A stretch of DNA of 64,000 nt from Actinomycetospora chiangmaiensis DSM 45062 (GCF_000379625.1 NZ_KB903245.1:65633-129632); one strand, 5' to 3'. Counted from the stretch's first letter, positions 47,640 to 58,888 are shown. Notes: generated by a model not told the origin, from the sequence alone. Numbers and translations: made by a program.

Positions 47640-49208
47640 TCATCCGAACGGGATCATCCGGGTGGTCCGGGCGTCGAGGGCCGCCCCGATCGGGGCCAGG
47701 ACGTCCTCCGGGACCGCCCGATCGACGCGCAGCAACATGACCGACGAGCCCCGGTCACGCGTCTGGGAGAGCTGGGCCGCCTCGATGTTCACGTCCGATT
47801 CCCCCAACCGGGTACCGATCAGCCCCATCGCTCCCGGGCGGTCGATGTACTCGACGAGCAGGACGTGGCCCTCGGCGCGCAGGTCGAACGAGCGGCCGTT
47901 GATCTCGACCAGCTTCTCCACCTGATCGGTGCCCGTGAGGGCGCCGGAGACCGTGGTGCTCGCCGCGCGCAGCGTGACGAGGCTGCGGTGGTTCGGGCTC
48001 TCGGTCGCGGTCTCCACGGTGACCGACACGCCCCGCTCGGCCGCCAGGGCCGGCGCGTTGACGAACGTGACCGGCTCGTCGACGACCTCGCCGAACACGC
48101 CGCGCAGCGCCGCGAGCTCCAGGACCCCGACGTCCTCGTGCGCGAGCTCGCCGCGGACCTCCACGACGATGGCCTCGGGCTGCCCGACGAGGGTCGAGAG
48201 CAGGATGCCGAGCTTCTGCGTGAGGCCGAGCCAGGGCCGGACCTCTTCGCCGACCGCCCCGCCCTGCACGTTGACCGCGTCCGGCACGAAGTCCCCGTGC
48301 AGCGCCTTCAGTACCGAGTGCGCCACGTCGGTGCCCGCCCGGTCCTGGGCCTCGGCGGTGCTCGCCCCCAGGTGCGGGGTGGCGGTGACCTGCTCGAGCT
48401 CGAACAGCGGGCTCTGCGTGGTGGGCTCGGTGACGTACACGTCCACGCCCGCCCCCGCGACGTGCCCCGACCGGATCGCCTCCGCCAGCGCGTCCTCGTC
48501 GACCAGCCCGCCACGGGCCGCGTTGACGACGATGACGCCGCGCTTCGTGCGGGCCAGCGCCTCCTTGCCGATCAGCCCCTGCGTCTCCGGGGTCTTCGGC
48601 AGGTGGATCGTCATCACGTCGGCGCGGGCGAGCAGCTCGTCGAGCTCGACCAGTTCGATGCCGAGCTGGGCGGCGCGGCTGGCCGGCAGGTACGGGTCGT
48701 AGGCGATGACGTGGGTGTCGAACGCCTTGATGCGGCTGGCGAACAGCTGGCCGATCTTCCCGAGGCCGACGACCCCGACGGTCTTGCCCTGGATCTCCAC
48801 CCCCGAGTACCTCGAGCGTGCCCACTCCCCGCGGCGCAGGGCGGCGTCCGCGGCCGGGATGTGCCGGGCCGTCGCCAGCAGCAGCGCGAGCGCGTGCTCC
48901 GCGGCCGAGACGATGTTGCTGACCGGGGCGTTCACCACCATCACGCCCGCCGCCGTCGCCGCCGGCACGTCGACGTTGTCCAGCCCGACGCCGGCCCGCC
49001 CGACGACCGTGAGGTGCTTCTGCGCGGCGAACACCTCGGCGTCGACCTGCGTGGCGCTGCGGACCAGGAGCGCGTCGGCGTCGACCACGGCCGCCAGCAG
49101 GGCCGCCCGGTCCGTGCCGTCGACCTGCCGGACCTCCACCTCGTCGCCGAACACCGCCAGGGTCGACGGGGCGAGCTTCTCGGCCATCAGGACGACGGGC
49201 TTCGACAT
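47640..49208 (-). CDS. serA: D-3-phosphoglycerate dehydrogenase
   Basis: SerA starts serine synthesis by oxidising 3-phosphoglycerate. The 522-residue product has the Rossmann core (VGVVGLGKIGQLFA), the catalytic R, E and H segments (NAARGGLVDEDALAEA, ATPHLGASTAEAQ), an intervening ASB domain and a C-terminal ACT domain (LLVEYIDRPGAMGLIG) as in the serine-inhibited mycobacterial enzyme. ATG 49208 is preceded by GGGGGAG; the frame runs 14 codons further up but is not conserved. The position next to leuB matches serA1 of M. tuberculosis. Confidence 0.95.
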   Translation of the reverse strand: MSKPVVLMAEKLAPSTLAVFGDEVEVRQVDGTDRAALLAAVVDADALLVRSATQVDAEVFAAQKHLTVVGRAGVGLDNVDVPAATAAGVMVVNAPVSNIVSAAEHALALLLATARHIPAADAALRRGEWARSRYSGVEIQGKTVGVVGLGKIGQLFASRIKAFDTHVIAYDPYLPASRAAQLGIELVELDELLARADVMTIHLPKTPETQGLIGKEALARTKRGVIVVNAARGGLVDEDALAEAIRSGHVAGAGVDVYVTEPTTQSPLFELEQVTATPHLGASTAEAQDRAGTDVAHSVLKALHGDFVPDAVNVQGGAVGEEVRPWLGLTQKLGILLSTLVGQPEAIVVEVRGELAHEDVGVLELAALRGVFGEVVDEPVTFVNAPALAAERGVSVTVETATESPNHRSLVTLRAASTTVSGALTGTDQVEKLVEINGRSFDLRAEGHVLLVEYIDRPGAMGLIGTRLGESDVNIEAAQLSQTRDRGSSVMLLRVDRAVPEDVLAPIGAALDARTTRMIPFG

Positions 49209-49370
49209 GCTGCTCCCCCGGGTCGGCGACGCTGCGGACTGGGAGCACATGGTGCCCTACGCCACACTCCGGGGCACGCCTCGCTGTGGCCTGGACCACA
49301 TCCTGCCTCTCGCGCCTGTTGTCGGTGGCCGATCCATGTCACTGGATGCGTCAGAGGAGTCATCGACCCG

Positions 49371-50351
49371 TCAGGTCGCACGGGGCAGGTCGGGGACCCA
49401 CGCGACCGTTGGTGTGGGCAGCTGTTCCGCCACCGCGATCGCGTCGAGCACATCGCGGAGCAGACCCGTCGAGTCGCCGTGGATGCGTCCGGGTCGCAGG
49501 CCGTACACGTGAAGTCCGACCGAGCGGTAGCGCCGGTGCTGACGTTCGGTCTCGATGACCTGGTCCGGCGTCATGAAGTGCTGCTCGACCGAGTCGACGG
49601 GCAGCACGGCACCGATGTCGGGCAGGTAGCCGTCGGCGATCCCGAGGAACACCCCGCCGACGGAGAGCCGGACGTTGAACAGGATGGCGACGCCCGCGAG
49701 CTCGGGCTGCGCGAACCACCAGTCGTGGAAGTCGACCTCGGCGGCGGACCGCGCTCCGGCCGCGATCGCGCGGAGGACGGCCCGCGGCAGCGCCGACCCT
49801 CGGGTACTTCCCGCCTCGACCTCCGCGTGCAGCGCCGATGGCAGGAGCATCCGTCGTTGGACCGGCTCCGTCAGGATCGCGGCGACGTCCGACCGTGACG
49901 ACATGCGTCGAGCCGCATCGACGAGGCAGCGCTCCATGGGCGCGACGGGCAGCCCGTCACGCTCCCGGACGGGTGGCATCCGGTGCGTCCGCTCCACGCG
50001 GACGCCCGGGATCGACTGCACCTTGACGGCGGCCGGGATCAGCAGGTGGACCGGCTCGGGCAGCACCCCGCGTCGGAGGCGGTGCGCACGAGCGGCATCG
50101 AGCCCGGTGAGCGCCGCGCGGTCCCCCGCGTAGACGAGCGCCGCGCGAACCAGCTGCCGTCGGGTGGGGGTGCCCGTCCCGAGGCGGACGGTGGCAGGAG
50201 CCATGAGCGTCCACGGCCCGTCCTCGCGACACCGGCGATAGACCGTGCACGCCGGGACTCCGAGCCCCACCAGGACGGCGACGCGGATGATGGTGTCGAC
50301 CGCCTCGGCGCGGATCGCCTCCGCGTCGTGGGCCCAGTCCCCTCGTCTCAC
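49371..50351 (-). CDS. AbiEi-like antitoxin-domain/DUF559-type protein, no toxin partner
   Basis: A 326-residue protein. The N-terminal winged-helix-like segment VLVGLGVPACTVYRRCREDGPW is that of actinobacterial type IV toxin-antitoxin AbiEi-family proteins. The middle (DRAALTGLDAARAHRL, VRVERTHRMPP, RCLVDAARRM) follows the family pattern, and the C-terminal part (VDFHDWWFAQPELAGV, IADGYLPDIGAVLPVDSVEQHFM) resembles a restriction-endonuclease-like fold. No AbiEii nucleotidyltransferase is adjacent, so this is an orphan. GTG 50351 was chosen; the longer frame to 50561 is unlikely. It is somewhat less GC-biased at third positions than neighbours by eye. Confidence 0.7.
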   Translation of the reverse strand: MRRGDWAHDAEAIRAEAVDTIIRVAVLVGLGVPACTVYRRCREDGPWTLMAPATVRLGTGTPTRRQLVRAALVYAGDRAALTGLDAARAHRLRRGVLPEPVHLLIPAAVKVQSIPGVRVERTHRMPPVRERDGLPVAPMERCLVDAARRMSSRSDVAAILTEPVQRRMLLPSALHAEVEAGSTRGSALPRAVLRAIAAGARSAAEVDFHDWWFAQPELAGVAILFNVRLSVGGVFLGIADGYLPDIGAVLPVDSVEQHFMTPDQVIETERQHRRYRSVGLHVYGLRPGRIHGDSTGLLRDVLDAIAVAEQLPTPTVAWVPDLPRAT

Positions 50352-50575
50352 GGATCCGACGATGCGCCGGCCGGTACGGCCGGGTCGAACAGCGCGCCGA
50401 CGCCTGTGGACAGGGTCGGGGCGCCCTACCGGTGGGGACGGACAGTTGCTCCGACCGGTCCAACCGACTCCCGGCCGAGGTGAGCGAGAAACGCCATCGA
50501 CGCGCCCCGTGCCGCTGATGGGCCATTCATGTCCGGAGGCCGGGCACGGGCACGGGCACACAGGATACGAAGAAC

Positions 50576-50609
50576 GACGGCGGGCGCACCGTGAGGTACA
50601 CCCGCCGTC
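50576..50609 (-). terminator. Terminator of the ilv operon
   Basis: GACGGCGGG (50576-50584) pairs with CCCGCCGTC (50601-50609) around a 16-base loop, 15 bases beyond the ilvC stop on the minus strand. This is the only feature seen in the 273-base gap 50352-50624. Confidence 0.65.
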
Positions 50610-50624
50610 ACGAACCGCAGCAGA

Positions 50625-52169
<1,545 letters not shown>

Positions 52170-52173
<4 letters not shown>

Positions 52174-54092
52174 CGGGCCTCGTTCTCCCGCTCGATGTTC
52201 GTGACGACCTCGTCGGCCCCGCCCGCCTCGGGGTCGTCGAACAGGGGCCGGATGTCCCGGGCGGCCATGATCTGGTCGTTGCCGGTCCCGGCGGCGACCA
52301 TCGGCCACACCTGCGCGTCGGCCCCGACGGTGAAGTCGATGACGACGGGCCGGTCGGTGATCGCCATGGCCTGCTCGATCACGCGGTCGACGTCGTCGCG
52401 CGACTCGCACCGCAGGCCCTCGCAGCCCAGCGCCTCGGCGAGCATCACGAAGTCGGGCACGCGGTGCTTGTGCGTCCCGAGCTCGGTGTTCGAGTAGCGC
52501 TCCCCGTAGAACAGGGTCTGCCACTGCCGGACCATGCCGAGGTTGCCGTTGTTGATGACGGCGACCTTGATCGGGATGCCCTCGATCGCGCAGGTGGCGA
52601 GTTCCTGGTTCGTCATCTGGAAGCAGCCGTCGCCGTCGATGCACCACACCGTGGTGTCGGGCATCCCGACCTTCGCGCCCATCGCGGCCGGCACGCCGTA
52701 GCCCATCGTCCCGGCGCCACCGGAGTTGAGCCACGTCCGCGGGTTCTCGTAGCCGATGAACTGCGCGGCCCACATCTGGTGCTGCCCGACGCCCGCGGCG
52801 TAGATCGCCTCGGGGCCGGCGATCTTGCCGATCCGCTCGATGACGTACTCCGGCGAGAGCGTGCCGTCGGCCGGCTCGTCGTAGCCGAGCGGGAAGGTCT
52901 CGCGCCAGGCGTCGAGCTGGTTCCACCACGACGTCAGGTCGGGGCGCTCGGCGCCGTCCTGCGAACGGGCGCGCAGCGCGGCGGTGAGCTCGCCGATGAC
53001 CTCGCGGGCGTCGCCCACGATCGGCACGTCGGCGACGCGGTTCTTGCCGATCTCCGCGGGGTCGATGTCGGCGTGGACGATCCTCGCCTCCGGCGCGAAC
53101 GTCGACAGCTCCCCGGTCACCCGGTCGTCGAAGCGGGCGCCGAGCGCGATGAGCAGGTCGGAGCGCTGCATCGCCGCGACCGCCGCGACCGTGCCGTGCA
53201 TGCCCGGCATGCCGAGGTTCTGCGGGTGCGAGTCGGGGAACGCGCCGCGCGCCATCAGGGTGGTGACGACGGGTGCGCCGGTCTCCCGGGCGAGGTCCAT
53301 CAGCTCCGCCGACGCCTCGGCCTTGATGACGCCGCCGCCGACGTAGAGGACCGGGCGCTGGGCCTCGGCGATCAGCCGGGCGGCCTCCCGGATCTGCTTG
53401 CCGTGCGGCTTGGTGGTGGGCCGGTAGCCCGGCAGCGCCATCTCCACCGGCCACGAGAACGTGGTCTGCGCCTGCAGCACGTCCTTGGGCAGGTCGACGA
53501 GCACGGGGCCCGGCCGGCCGGTGGACGCGATGTGGAACGCCTCGGTGATGGCCCGCGGGATGTCCGCCGGGTCGGTCACCAGCATGTTGTGCTTCGTGAT
53601 CGGCAGCGTGATGCCGCAGATGTCGGCTTCCTGGAACGCGTCCGTGCCGATCATCTTGCGCCCGACCTGGCCGGTGATCGCGACGACGGGCACCGAGTCC
53701 AGCATCGCGTCCGCGAGCGGCGTCACCAGGTTGGTGGCCCCGGGACCCGACGTCGCGATGCACACCCCGACGCGGCCGGTGGCCTGCGCGTAGCCGGTGG
53801 CGGCGTGGCCCGCACCCTGCTCGTGTCGCACGAGGATGTGGCGCACGAGCGTCGAGTCGTAGAGCGGGTCGTAGGCCGGGAGGATCGCCCCGCCGGGGAT
53901 GCCGAACACGACGTCGCACCCGACGGCCTCGAGCGAGCGCACGAGGGACTGCGCCCCGGTGGCGGGGGTGGGGTCGACCCGGGCGGGGCGCGGCGCCGCG
54001 GGGCGGCCGGACACACCGGCCTGGGCCACGGTGTCCTGCTGCTCGCTCGGCGCGCCGGTGCGAGGCGCCGGGCGCGGTCTGGCTGTGGTCAT
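52170..54092 (-). CDS. ilvB: Acetolactate synthase large subunit
   Basis: IlvB condenses pyruvate with pyruvate or 2-oxobutyrate using ThDP and FAD. The 640-residue product has a 45-residue Pro/Ala-rich N-terminal extension, then the catalytic glutamate E91 in [15 protein letters not shown], the [16 protein letters not shown] segment, FAD-domain parts and the ThDP motif [19 protein letters not shown] followed by NN. Expression is controlled by a peptide attenuator upstream (54135-54262). Confidence 0.97.
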
Positions 54093-54134
54093 CGGTGATC
54101 AGCCTCTGTGGGTGGTCAACGGGCCCCGGACACG

Positions 54135-54168
54135 AAAAAACCCCCGCCGCCGGGAGGCGGAGAGGGCA
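54135..54168 (-). terminator. Attenuator terminator of ilvBNC
   Basis: On the minus strand CCGCC pairs with GGCGG around a TCCC loop. The stem is extended below a bulged C by CCTCT against GGGGG-type pairs, and a run of six T follows. It is the only classic T-run terminator noticed in the window. It lies between the leader peptide and ilvB. Confidence 0.82.
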
Positions 54169-54207
54169 GGCGCGTCAGGATTTCTCAGGCGGCGAGCACG
54201 ATGCTCG

Positions 54208-54249
54208 TCAGACGCTGACGCGCCCGGCGAGTACGAGAATTCGCTGCAT
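54208..54249 (-). CDS. ilvL: ilvBNC leader peptide (MQRILVLAGRVSV)
   Basis: A 13-codon ORF whose product MQRILVLAGRVSV has one Ile, two Leu and three Val, exactly the end products of the operon. Low charged tRNA would stall the ribosome. Behind it, GGCGCGTCAG (54225-54216), within the leader's last codons, is complementary to CTGACGCGCC (54180-54171), giving an alternative pairing that stalled or moving ribosomes could switch. A terminator with a T run follows. Such attenuation of ilvB is known in Corynebacterium and Streptomyces; the peptide here is read directly from the sequence. Confidence 0.8.
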   Translation of the reverse strand: MQRILVLAGRVSV

Positions 54250-54256
54250 GGCCAAG

Positions 54257-54262
54257 ACCGTA
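54257..54262 (-). promoter_or_regulatory. -10 box of ilvBNC, leaderless leader peptide
   Basis: TACGGT on the minus strand lies seven bases before the leader peptide ATG, so transcription probably begins at or beside that ATG. Confidence 0.62.
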
Positions 54263-54359
54263 GCACGCGGCCCGGACGGGCCCCGGGACCATCACCAGCG
54301 TCACACCCGGCCACGCCTTCACGACGCCGGGTCGTGCCCCGGCTGGCACCATCGCCGAC

Positions 54360-55133
54360 GTGGCCGACGAGCAGCAGACCCCCACCGCGACCGGGACGTC
54401 CACCCCCGCCGCGCCCGCGACCTTCCGCGCGGTGCCGACCGTCGCGCTGGTGGCCGTCGGCTTCCTCGCCCTGTGCCTCTCCCCGATCGCCTTCCAGGGC
54501 GGGCCCTGGTTCCTGCTGTTCCTCGCGCCCGCCGCGGTCGCCGTCTGGGTCGTCCGCTCCCGAACGCGGGTCGACGAGGCGGGGCTGCACGTGCGCCGCA
54601 TCGTCGGCACCCGCTCGGTGGCCTGGTCGGACCTGACGGGGCTGCGGCTGCCGGGCAAGGGCTGGGTGCGGGCCGTGCCGGCGCAGGGCGCCGAGGTCGA
54701 GCTGCGTGGCATCCGCATCCGTGACCTCGGGCGGGTCGCCGAGGCGTCGGGCCACCGGATCTCGGCGCCGACCCCGGCCGAGGCGGAGGCCGCCGCCGAG
54801 CACGCCCGCGAGCTCGAGGCCGCCCGCATGCGCGTCGCCAAGCTGCGCGAGCGGCAGTCGGCGGCAGGCGACGACCCCGAGCAGACCGGGAACCCCGAGC
54901 AGACCGGGGACACCGGCGCCGCCGAGGACGCGGGGACCGCTGAGAACTCCGAGGACACCGCCTCCACCGACGACTCCGGCGCCACCAGGGACACCGGCGC
55001 CGTCGACGACACGGGGACCGCCGAGGCCCCCGGGACCAGCGCCGACACCGCGCGCAACGCCTCGCAGCACACCGCCGCCGACACCGTGCAGCACGAGGAC
55101 ACGACCGCCGGGACGCAGCACCGGGAGGGCTGA
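54360..55133 (+). CDS. PH-domain membrane protein (CFP6-like)
   Basis: A 257-residue protein with two adjacent membrane segments (about residues 28-46 and 49-66) followed by a bacterial PH domain (RVDEAGLHVRRIVGTRSVAWSDLTGLRLP in part). The acidic tail of about 90 residues is rich in Glu, Thr, Asp and Gly. The order ilvB-PH protein-DoxX protein recalls Rv3003c, cfp6 (Rv3004) and Rv3005c of M. tuberculosis. Its role is unknown. GTG 54360 was chosen as the first start before the conserved part. Confidence 0.83.
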   Translation: MADEQQTPTATGTSTPAAPATFRAVPTVALVAVGFLALCLSPIAFQGGPWFLLFLAPAAVAVWVVRSRTRVDEAGLHVRRIVGTRSVAWSDLTGLRLPGKGWVRAVPAQGAEVELRGIRIRDLGRVAEASGHRISAPTPAEAEAAAEHARELEAARMRVAKLRERQSAAGDDPEQTGNPEQTGDTGAAEDAGTAENSEDTASTDDSGATRDTGAVDDTGTAEAPGTSADTARNASQHTAADTVQHEDTTAGTQHREG

Positions 55134-55208
55134 CCCGCACCGACCTGACGTCGGGAAGCCCGGGCGTAGCCTCCGAACGGACAACTGCCACCGTTCTGGA
55201 GGACCCCC

Positions 55209-57050
55209 GTGCCGCCGCTCCGTTCCCGCGTCACCACCCAGGGTCGCAACGCCGCCGGCGCCCGCGCCCTGTGGCGGGCCACCGGCATGACCGACGACGA
55301 CTTCGGCAAGCCGCTGATCGCGATCGCGAACTCGTACACGCAGTTCGTGCCGGGGCACGTGCACCTCAAGGAGATGGGCGAGCTCGTCGCCGGCGCGGTG
55401 CGCGAGGCGGGCGGGATCGCGCGGGAGTTCCACACCATCGCCGTCGACGACGGCATCGCGATGGGCCACGGCGGGATGCTGCACTCGCTGCCGAGCCGCG
55501 AGGTCATCTCGGACGCGGTCGAGCACATGGTGCAGGGGCACGCGGTCGACGCCCTGGTCTGCATCTCGAACTGCGACAAGATCACCCCGGGCATGCTCAA
55601 CGCCGCGATGCGGCTGAACATCCCGACCGTCTTCGTCTCCGGCGGGCCGATGGAGGCCGGGAAGGCGGTCGTCGTCGGGGGCGTCGCGCAGGCGCCGACC
55701 GACCTCATCACCGCCATCTCGGCCAGCGCGAGCAGCGAGGTCACCGACGACGGGCTCACCGAGGTCGAGCGGTCGGCCTGCCCGACCTGCGGGTCCTGCT
55801 CGGGCATGTTCACCGCCAACTCGATGAACTGCCTCACCGAGGCCCTCGGCCTCTCCCTGCCGGGCAACGGCTCCACGCTCGCCACCCACGCCGCCCGCCG
55901 GGACCTCTTCCTGACGGCGGGTCGCACGGTCGTCGAGCTCGCCCGCCGGTACTACGAGGGCGACGACGAGTCGGTCCTGCCGCGCGCGATCGCGAACAAG
56001 CACGCGTTCGAGAACGCGATGGCGCTCGACGTCGCGATGGGCGGCTCGACGAACACGGTGCTGCACATCCTCGCCGCCGCGCACGAGGCCGGCCTGGACT
56101 TCACCCTCGCCGACATCGACGCGGTCAGCCGCCGGGTGCCGTGCGTGTCCAAGGTGGCGCCGAACTCGTCCTTCCACATGGAGGACGTGCACCGGGCGGG
56201 CGGCATCCCCGCGATCCTCGGCGAGCTCGACCGCAGCGGGCTGCTGCACCGCGACGTCCACGCCGTGCACGCCGACTCCCTCGAGAGCTGGCTCGGCCAC
56301 TGGGACATCCGGGGCGCGAACCCGTCCGAGGAGGCCGTCGAGCTGTTCCACGCCGCCCCGGGCGGGGTGCGCACCGTCGAGCCGTTCTCGACGACGAACC
56401 GGTGGTCCTCGCTGGACACCGACGCGGCCGACGGTTGCATCCACGACGTCGAGCACGCCTTCTCCGCCGACGGCGGCCTGGCCGTGCTGACCGGCAACCT
56501 CTCCACCGACGGCGCCGTCATCAAGAGCGCCGGGCTGCCCGAGAACGGCCGCCACTTCCAGGGCCCGGCCCGTGTGGTCGACTCCCAGGAGGAGGCCGTC
56601 TCGATCATCCTCAACCGCGAGGTGCAGCCGGGCGACGTCGTCGTCGTGCGCTACGAGGGCCCCGCGGGCGGGCCGGGCATGCAGGAGATGCTCCACCCGA
56701 CCGCCTTCCTCAAGGGCGCGGGCCTCGGCGCGGTGTGCGCGCTGGTCACCGACGGCCGCTTCTCCGGCGGGTCGTCGGGCATCAGCGTCGGGCACGTCTC
56801 CCCCGAGGCCGCGCACGGCGGCGTGATCGCGCTCGTCGAGCCGGGCGACCAGATCCTCATCGACGTCGACTCGCGGCAGATCGAGCTGCTCGTCGACGAC
56901 GACGTCCTCGCCGAGCGCCGCGCCAAGATGGAGGCCTCGGAGCGCCCGTGGCAGCCGCGCACCGACCGCGGCCGCAACCTCACCGCGGCGCTGCGCGCCT
57001 ACGCGAAGCTCGTGACGTCGGGCGCGACGGGCGCGGTGCGCGACCTGTAG
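55209..57050 (+). CDS. ilvD: Dihydroxy-acid dehydratase
   Basis: IlvD dehydrates 2,3-dihydroxy acids to the 2-oxo acid precursors of valine and isoleucine. The 613-residue product has the iron-sulfur cysteines in [12 protein letters not shown] and [19 protein letters not shown], followed by LPGNGS, and the C-terminal [22 protein letters not shown] 55209 follows GGAGGA. With ilvBNC opposite, all the shared steps of branched-chain synthesis except the aminotransferase lie within 7 kb. Confidence 0.96.
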   Translation: MPPLRSRVTTQGRNAAGARALWRATGMTDDDFGKPLIAIANSYTQFVPGHVHLKEMGELVAGAVREAGGIAREFHTIAVDDGIAMGHGGMLHSLPSREVISDAVEHMVQGHAVDALVCISNCDKITPGMLNAAMRLNIPTVFVSGGPMEAGKAVVVGGVAQAPTDLITAISASASSEVTDDGLTEVERSACPTCGSCSGMFTANSMNCLTEALGLSLPGNGSTLATHAARRDLFLTAGRTVVELARRYYEGDDESVLPRAIANKHAFENAMALDVAMGGSTNTVLHILAAAHEAGLDFTLADIDAVSRRVPCVSKVAPNSSFHMEDVHRAGGIPAILGELDRSGLLHRDVHAVHADSLESWLGHWDIRGANPSEEAVELFHAAPGGVRTVEPFSTTNRWSSLDTDAADGCIHDVEHAFSADGGLAVLTGNLSTDGAVIKSAGLPENGRHFQGPARVVDSQEEAVSIILNREVQPGDVVVVRYEGPAGGPGMQEMLHPTAFLKGAGLGAVCALVTDGRFSGGSSGISVGHVSPEAAHGGVIALVEPGDQILIDVDSRQIELLVDDDVLAERRAKMEASERPWQPRTDRGRNLTAALRAYAKLVTSGATGAVRDL

Positions 57051-57154
57051 CCCCGGTCCCGACGCCGGGTGCCGGTCCGGCTCCCGGCGTCGGGGAAGAT
57101 CTCCAACGGGTGGCCCACCTGTCGCCGGGGAGCCCGGTCACGGACGATCGGATC

Positions 57155-57621
57155 GTGTCCCTCGTGCCGCACCTCCTCCGCGCCCGCCGCAGCCGGATCG
57201 CCCTCGTCCGCCGGGTGGCGCTCGAGGTCCTGGCGCTGCGCGGCGTGGACTGGCCGGCGACCGTCGTGGTCGGGCCCGGGCTGCGTCTCCCCGACCGCGC
57301 GCCCCGCGTCGTCGTCCACCCGTGGACGCGCATCGGCGCCGACGTGACGATCGGACGCGGGGTCACGGTGGGCGAGGCCGTCCCATGGCTCCGCGCCCAC
57401 GACGACCACCGTCCCCGCGTGGTCCTCGGGGACGGCGTGACGCTCGGGGACGGCGCGGTCGTCGTCGGCAGCCCGGGCCGACCCACCGTGCTGGGACGCG
57501 GGACGGTGGTGCGCGGGGCGCCGTGGTCACCCGCTCGACCGGGCCCGACGAGATCTGGGAGGGCAACCCGGCGCGCTGCGTCGGCACCCGGGGCGGCGGC
57601 GCCGAGGGGCTCCCGGCCTGA
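57155..57621 (+). pseudogene. Hexapeptide acetyltransferase (CysE-like), frameshifted first copy
   Basis: The product begins LVPHLLRARRSRIALVRRVALEVLALRGVDWP and reads WTRIGADVTIGRGVTVGEAVPWLR in the hexapeptide region, parallel to the next gene. At about 57518 the frame breaks. The expected continuation, AVVTRSTGPDEIWEGNPARCV, is in another frame to the stop at 57621, and one missing base restores alignment with the neighbour. The unshifted frame stays open through 58246, so an alternative is a double-domain fusion of 363 residues. A sequencing error is also possible. The start is GTG 57155. Confidence 0.7.
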
Positions 57622-57724
57622 GCGGTCACGCGGCGGGCACACCTGGGTCACGACCGGGAGTCCACTCCACCTCGATCGGGTGGTGGCGGCGGCGTCACGG
57701 CGGTCGCGGACGCAGGATTTCGCC

Positions 57725-58246
57725 ATGTCCGTGGTCCTCCGTCTGATTCGCGCCCGCCGCAGCCGTTCCCGGCTCGTGCGCCGGGTCGCCCTGGAGCTGC
57801 TGGCGCTGTACGGGATCGACTGGCCGGAGACGGTCGAGATCGGACCGCGCCTCTCGCTGCAGCACCGCGCGCTCGGCACGATGGTGCTCCCGCACACCCG
57901 GATCGGCGCCGACGTCACCCTCTACCAGGGCGTGATGCTCGGGGACGCCGTGCCGTGGCTGCACCGGCGCGACGAGCGCCCGTCGGTGATCGTCGAGGAC
58001 GGCGCCGTGATCTGCACCGGCGCGGTGGTCGCGGGCAGCCCGGACCGCCCGGTGATCATCGGCCGCGACTCGGTGATCGGTGCGAACGCGGTGCTCACCC
58101 GCTCGACCGGCGTTGGGGAGGTGTGGGCCGGGAACCCGGCCCGGTGCGTCGGTCGCCGTGACGAGGTGGAGGCCCGCGCGCTCGCCCGTGCTGCCGGGCA
58201 CCCGGCCGCACCCGTCGTCAGGAACGCATCGCCAGCAGCACGGTGA
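57725..58246 (+). CDS. Serine acetyltransferase-like hexapeptide protein, intact copy
   Basis: A 173-residue left-handed beta-helix acetyltransferase similar to CysE C-terminal domains. VRRVALELLALYGIDWPETVEIG leads into TRIGADVTLYQGVMLGD, VEDGAVICTGAVVAGSP and a GRDSVIGANAVLTRSTG hexapeptide run, ending with GNPARCVGRR. The catalytic histidine is less clear than in true SATs. It is a tandem duplicate of the preceding broken gene and overlaps the end of the convergent DoxX gene by 29 bases. The acceptor is unknown. Confidence 0.78.
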   Translation: MSVVLRLIRARRSRSRLVRRVALELLALYGIDWPETVEIGPRLSLQHRALGTMVLPHTRIGADVTLYQGVMLGDAVPWLHRRDERPSVIVEDGAVICTGAVVAGSPDRPVIIGRDSVIGANAVLTRSTGVGEVWAGNPARCVGRRDEVEARALARAAGHPAAPVVRNASPAAR

Positions 58247-58874
58247 GGGCGGAGCCGACCGCGATGACGGCGGCGGTGACCCCGACGGCGGTCTGCCCCC
58301 GGTACCAGGGCCGGTCGGCGTCGCCGCTGATCCGGCCGGGACCTGCCAGGACGACAACGGCCGCGAGCGCCACCGCGAACAGCGGGAGCTCGGCGGGTCC
58401 GACCGTGCCGGAGGCCCAGGCCGCAGGCAGGGTGACGACGAGCGCGACCAGCGCGATCGCGAGCAGCGCCGAGCCCGCGAACGAGGCGAACACGCCCACC
58501 GCGACGAGCAGGCCGGCGACGAGCTGCACCCAGCCGAGGGCCGTGGCGAGCTCCGCGACCGGCCGGAAGCCGTAGCCGGTCAGCAGGGCCTGCGTGTGGG
58601 CGGTGCCGTCGCCGTGGCCGCGGGGCAGGTCGAACAGCGTGCGGGCGCCGCCGACCACGGCGGTGACGCCGAGGACGACCCGCGCCACGAGCAGCCCGAC
58701 CTCGGTGCCCCACGGGCGGACGGCGACCACGGTCGTCGTCGGGACCGGCTCGTCGACCGTCGACGCCCCGCGCTCCTCGCGCCAGGGGAAGACGGCGGTG
58801 TCGCTCGGCGCACCCTCGAACCCGAGGAACGCGACGCCGCCGCCCTCGACCCGCTCCCGCCGCCACAGGCTCAC
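58218..58874 (-). CDS. DoxX-family membrane protein
   Basis: A 218-residue protein with about four membrane segments from residue 55 onwards, including LLVARVVLGVTAVVGGARTLF and LGWVQLVAGLLVAVGVFASFAG. The GFRPVAELATALGWVQL loop is typical of DoxX/Rv3005c-like proteins. In mycobacteria Rv3005c forms a complex with SodA and SseA against oxidative stress; no such partners are here. The GTG at 58874 is eight bases after TACGCT (58883-58888, minus strand), a likely leaderless promoter. Confidence 0.84.
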   Translation of the reverse strand: MSLWRRERVEGGGVAFLGFEGAPSDTAVFPWREERGASTVDEPVPTTTVVAVRPWGTEVGLLVARVVLGVTAVVGGARTLFDLPRGHGDGTAHTQALLTGYGFRPVAELATALGWVQLVAGLLVAVGVFASFAGSALLAIALVALVVTLPAAWASGTVGPAELPLFAVALAAVVVLAGPGRISGDADRPWYRGQTAVGVTAAVIAVGSALTVLLAMRS

Positions 58875-58882
58875 GATCGGGC

Positions 58883-58888
58883 AGCGTA
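58883..58888 (-). promoter_or_regulatory. -10 box of the DoxX gene, leaderless
   Basis: TACGCT on the minus strand, eight bases before the GTG start at 58874. Confidence 0.55.

Noticed and set aside
50541..50560. GGGCAC repeated three times after the AbiEi gene
   Set aside because: It is a short microrepeat in GC-rich DNA without symmetry or context.
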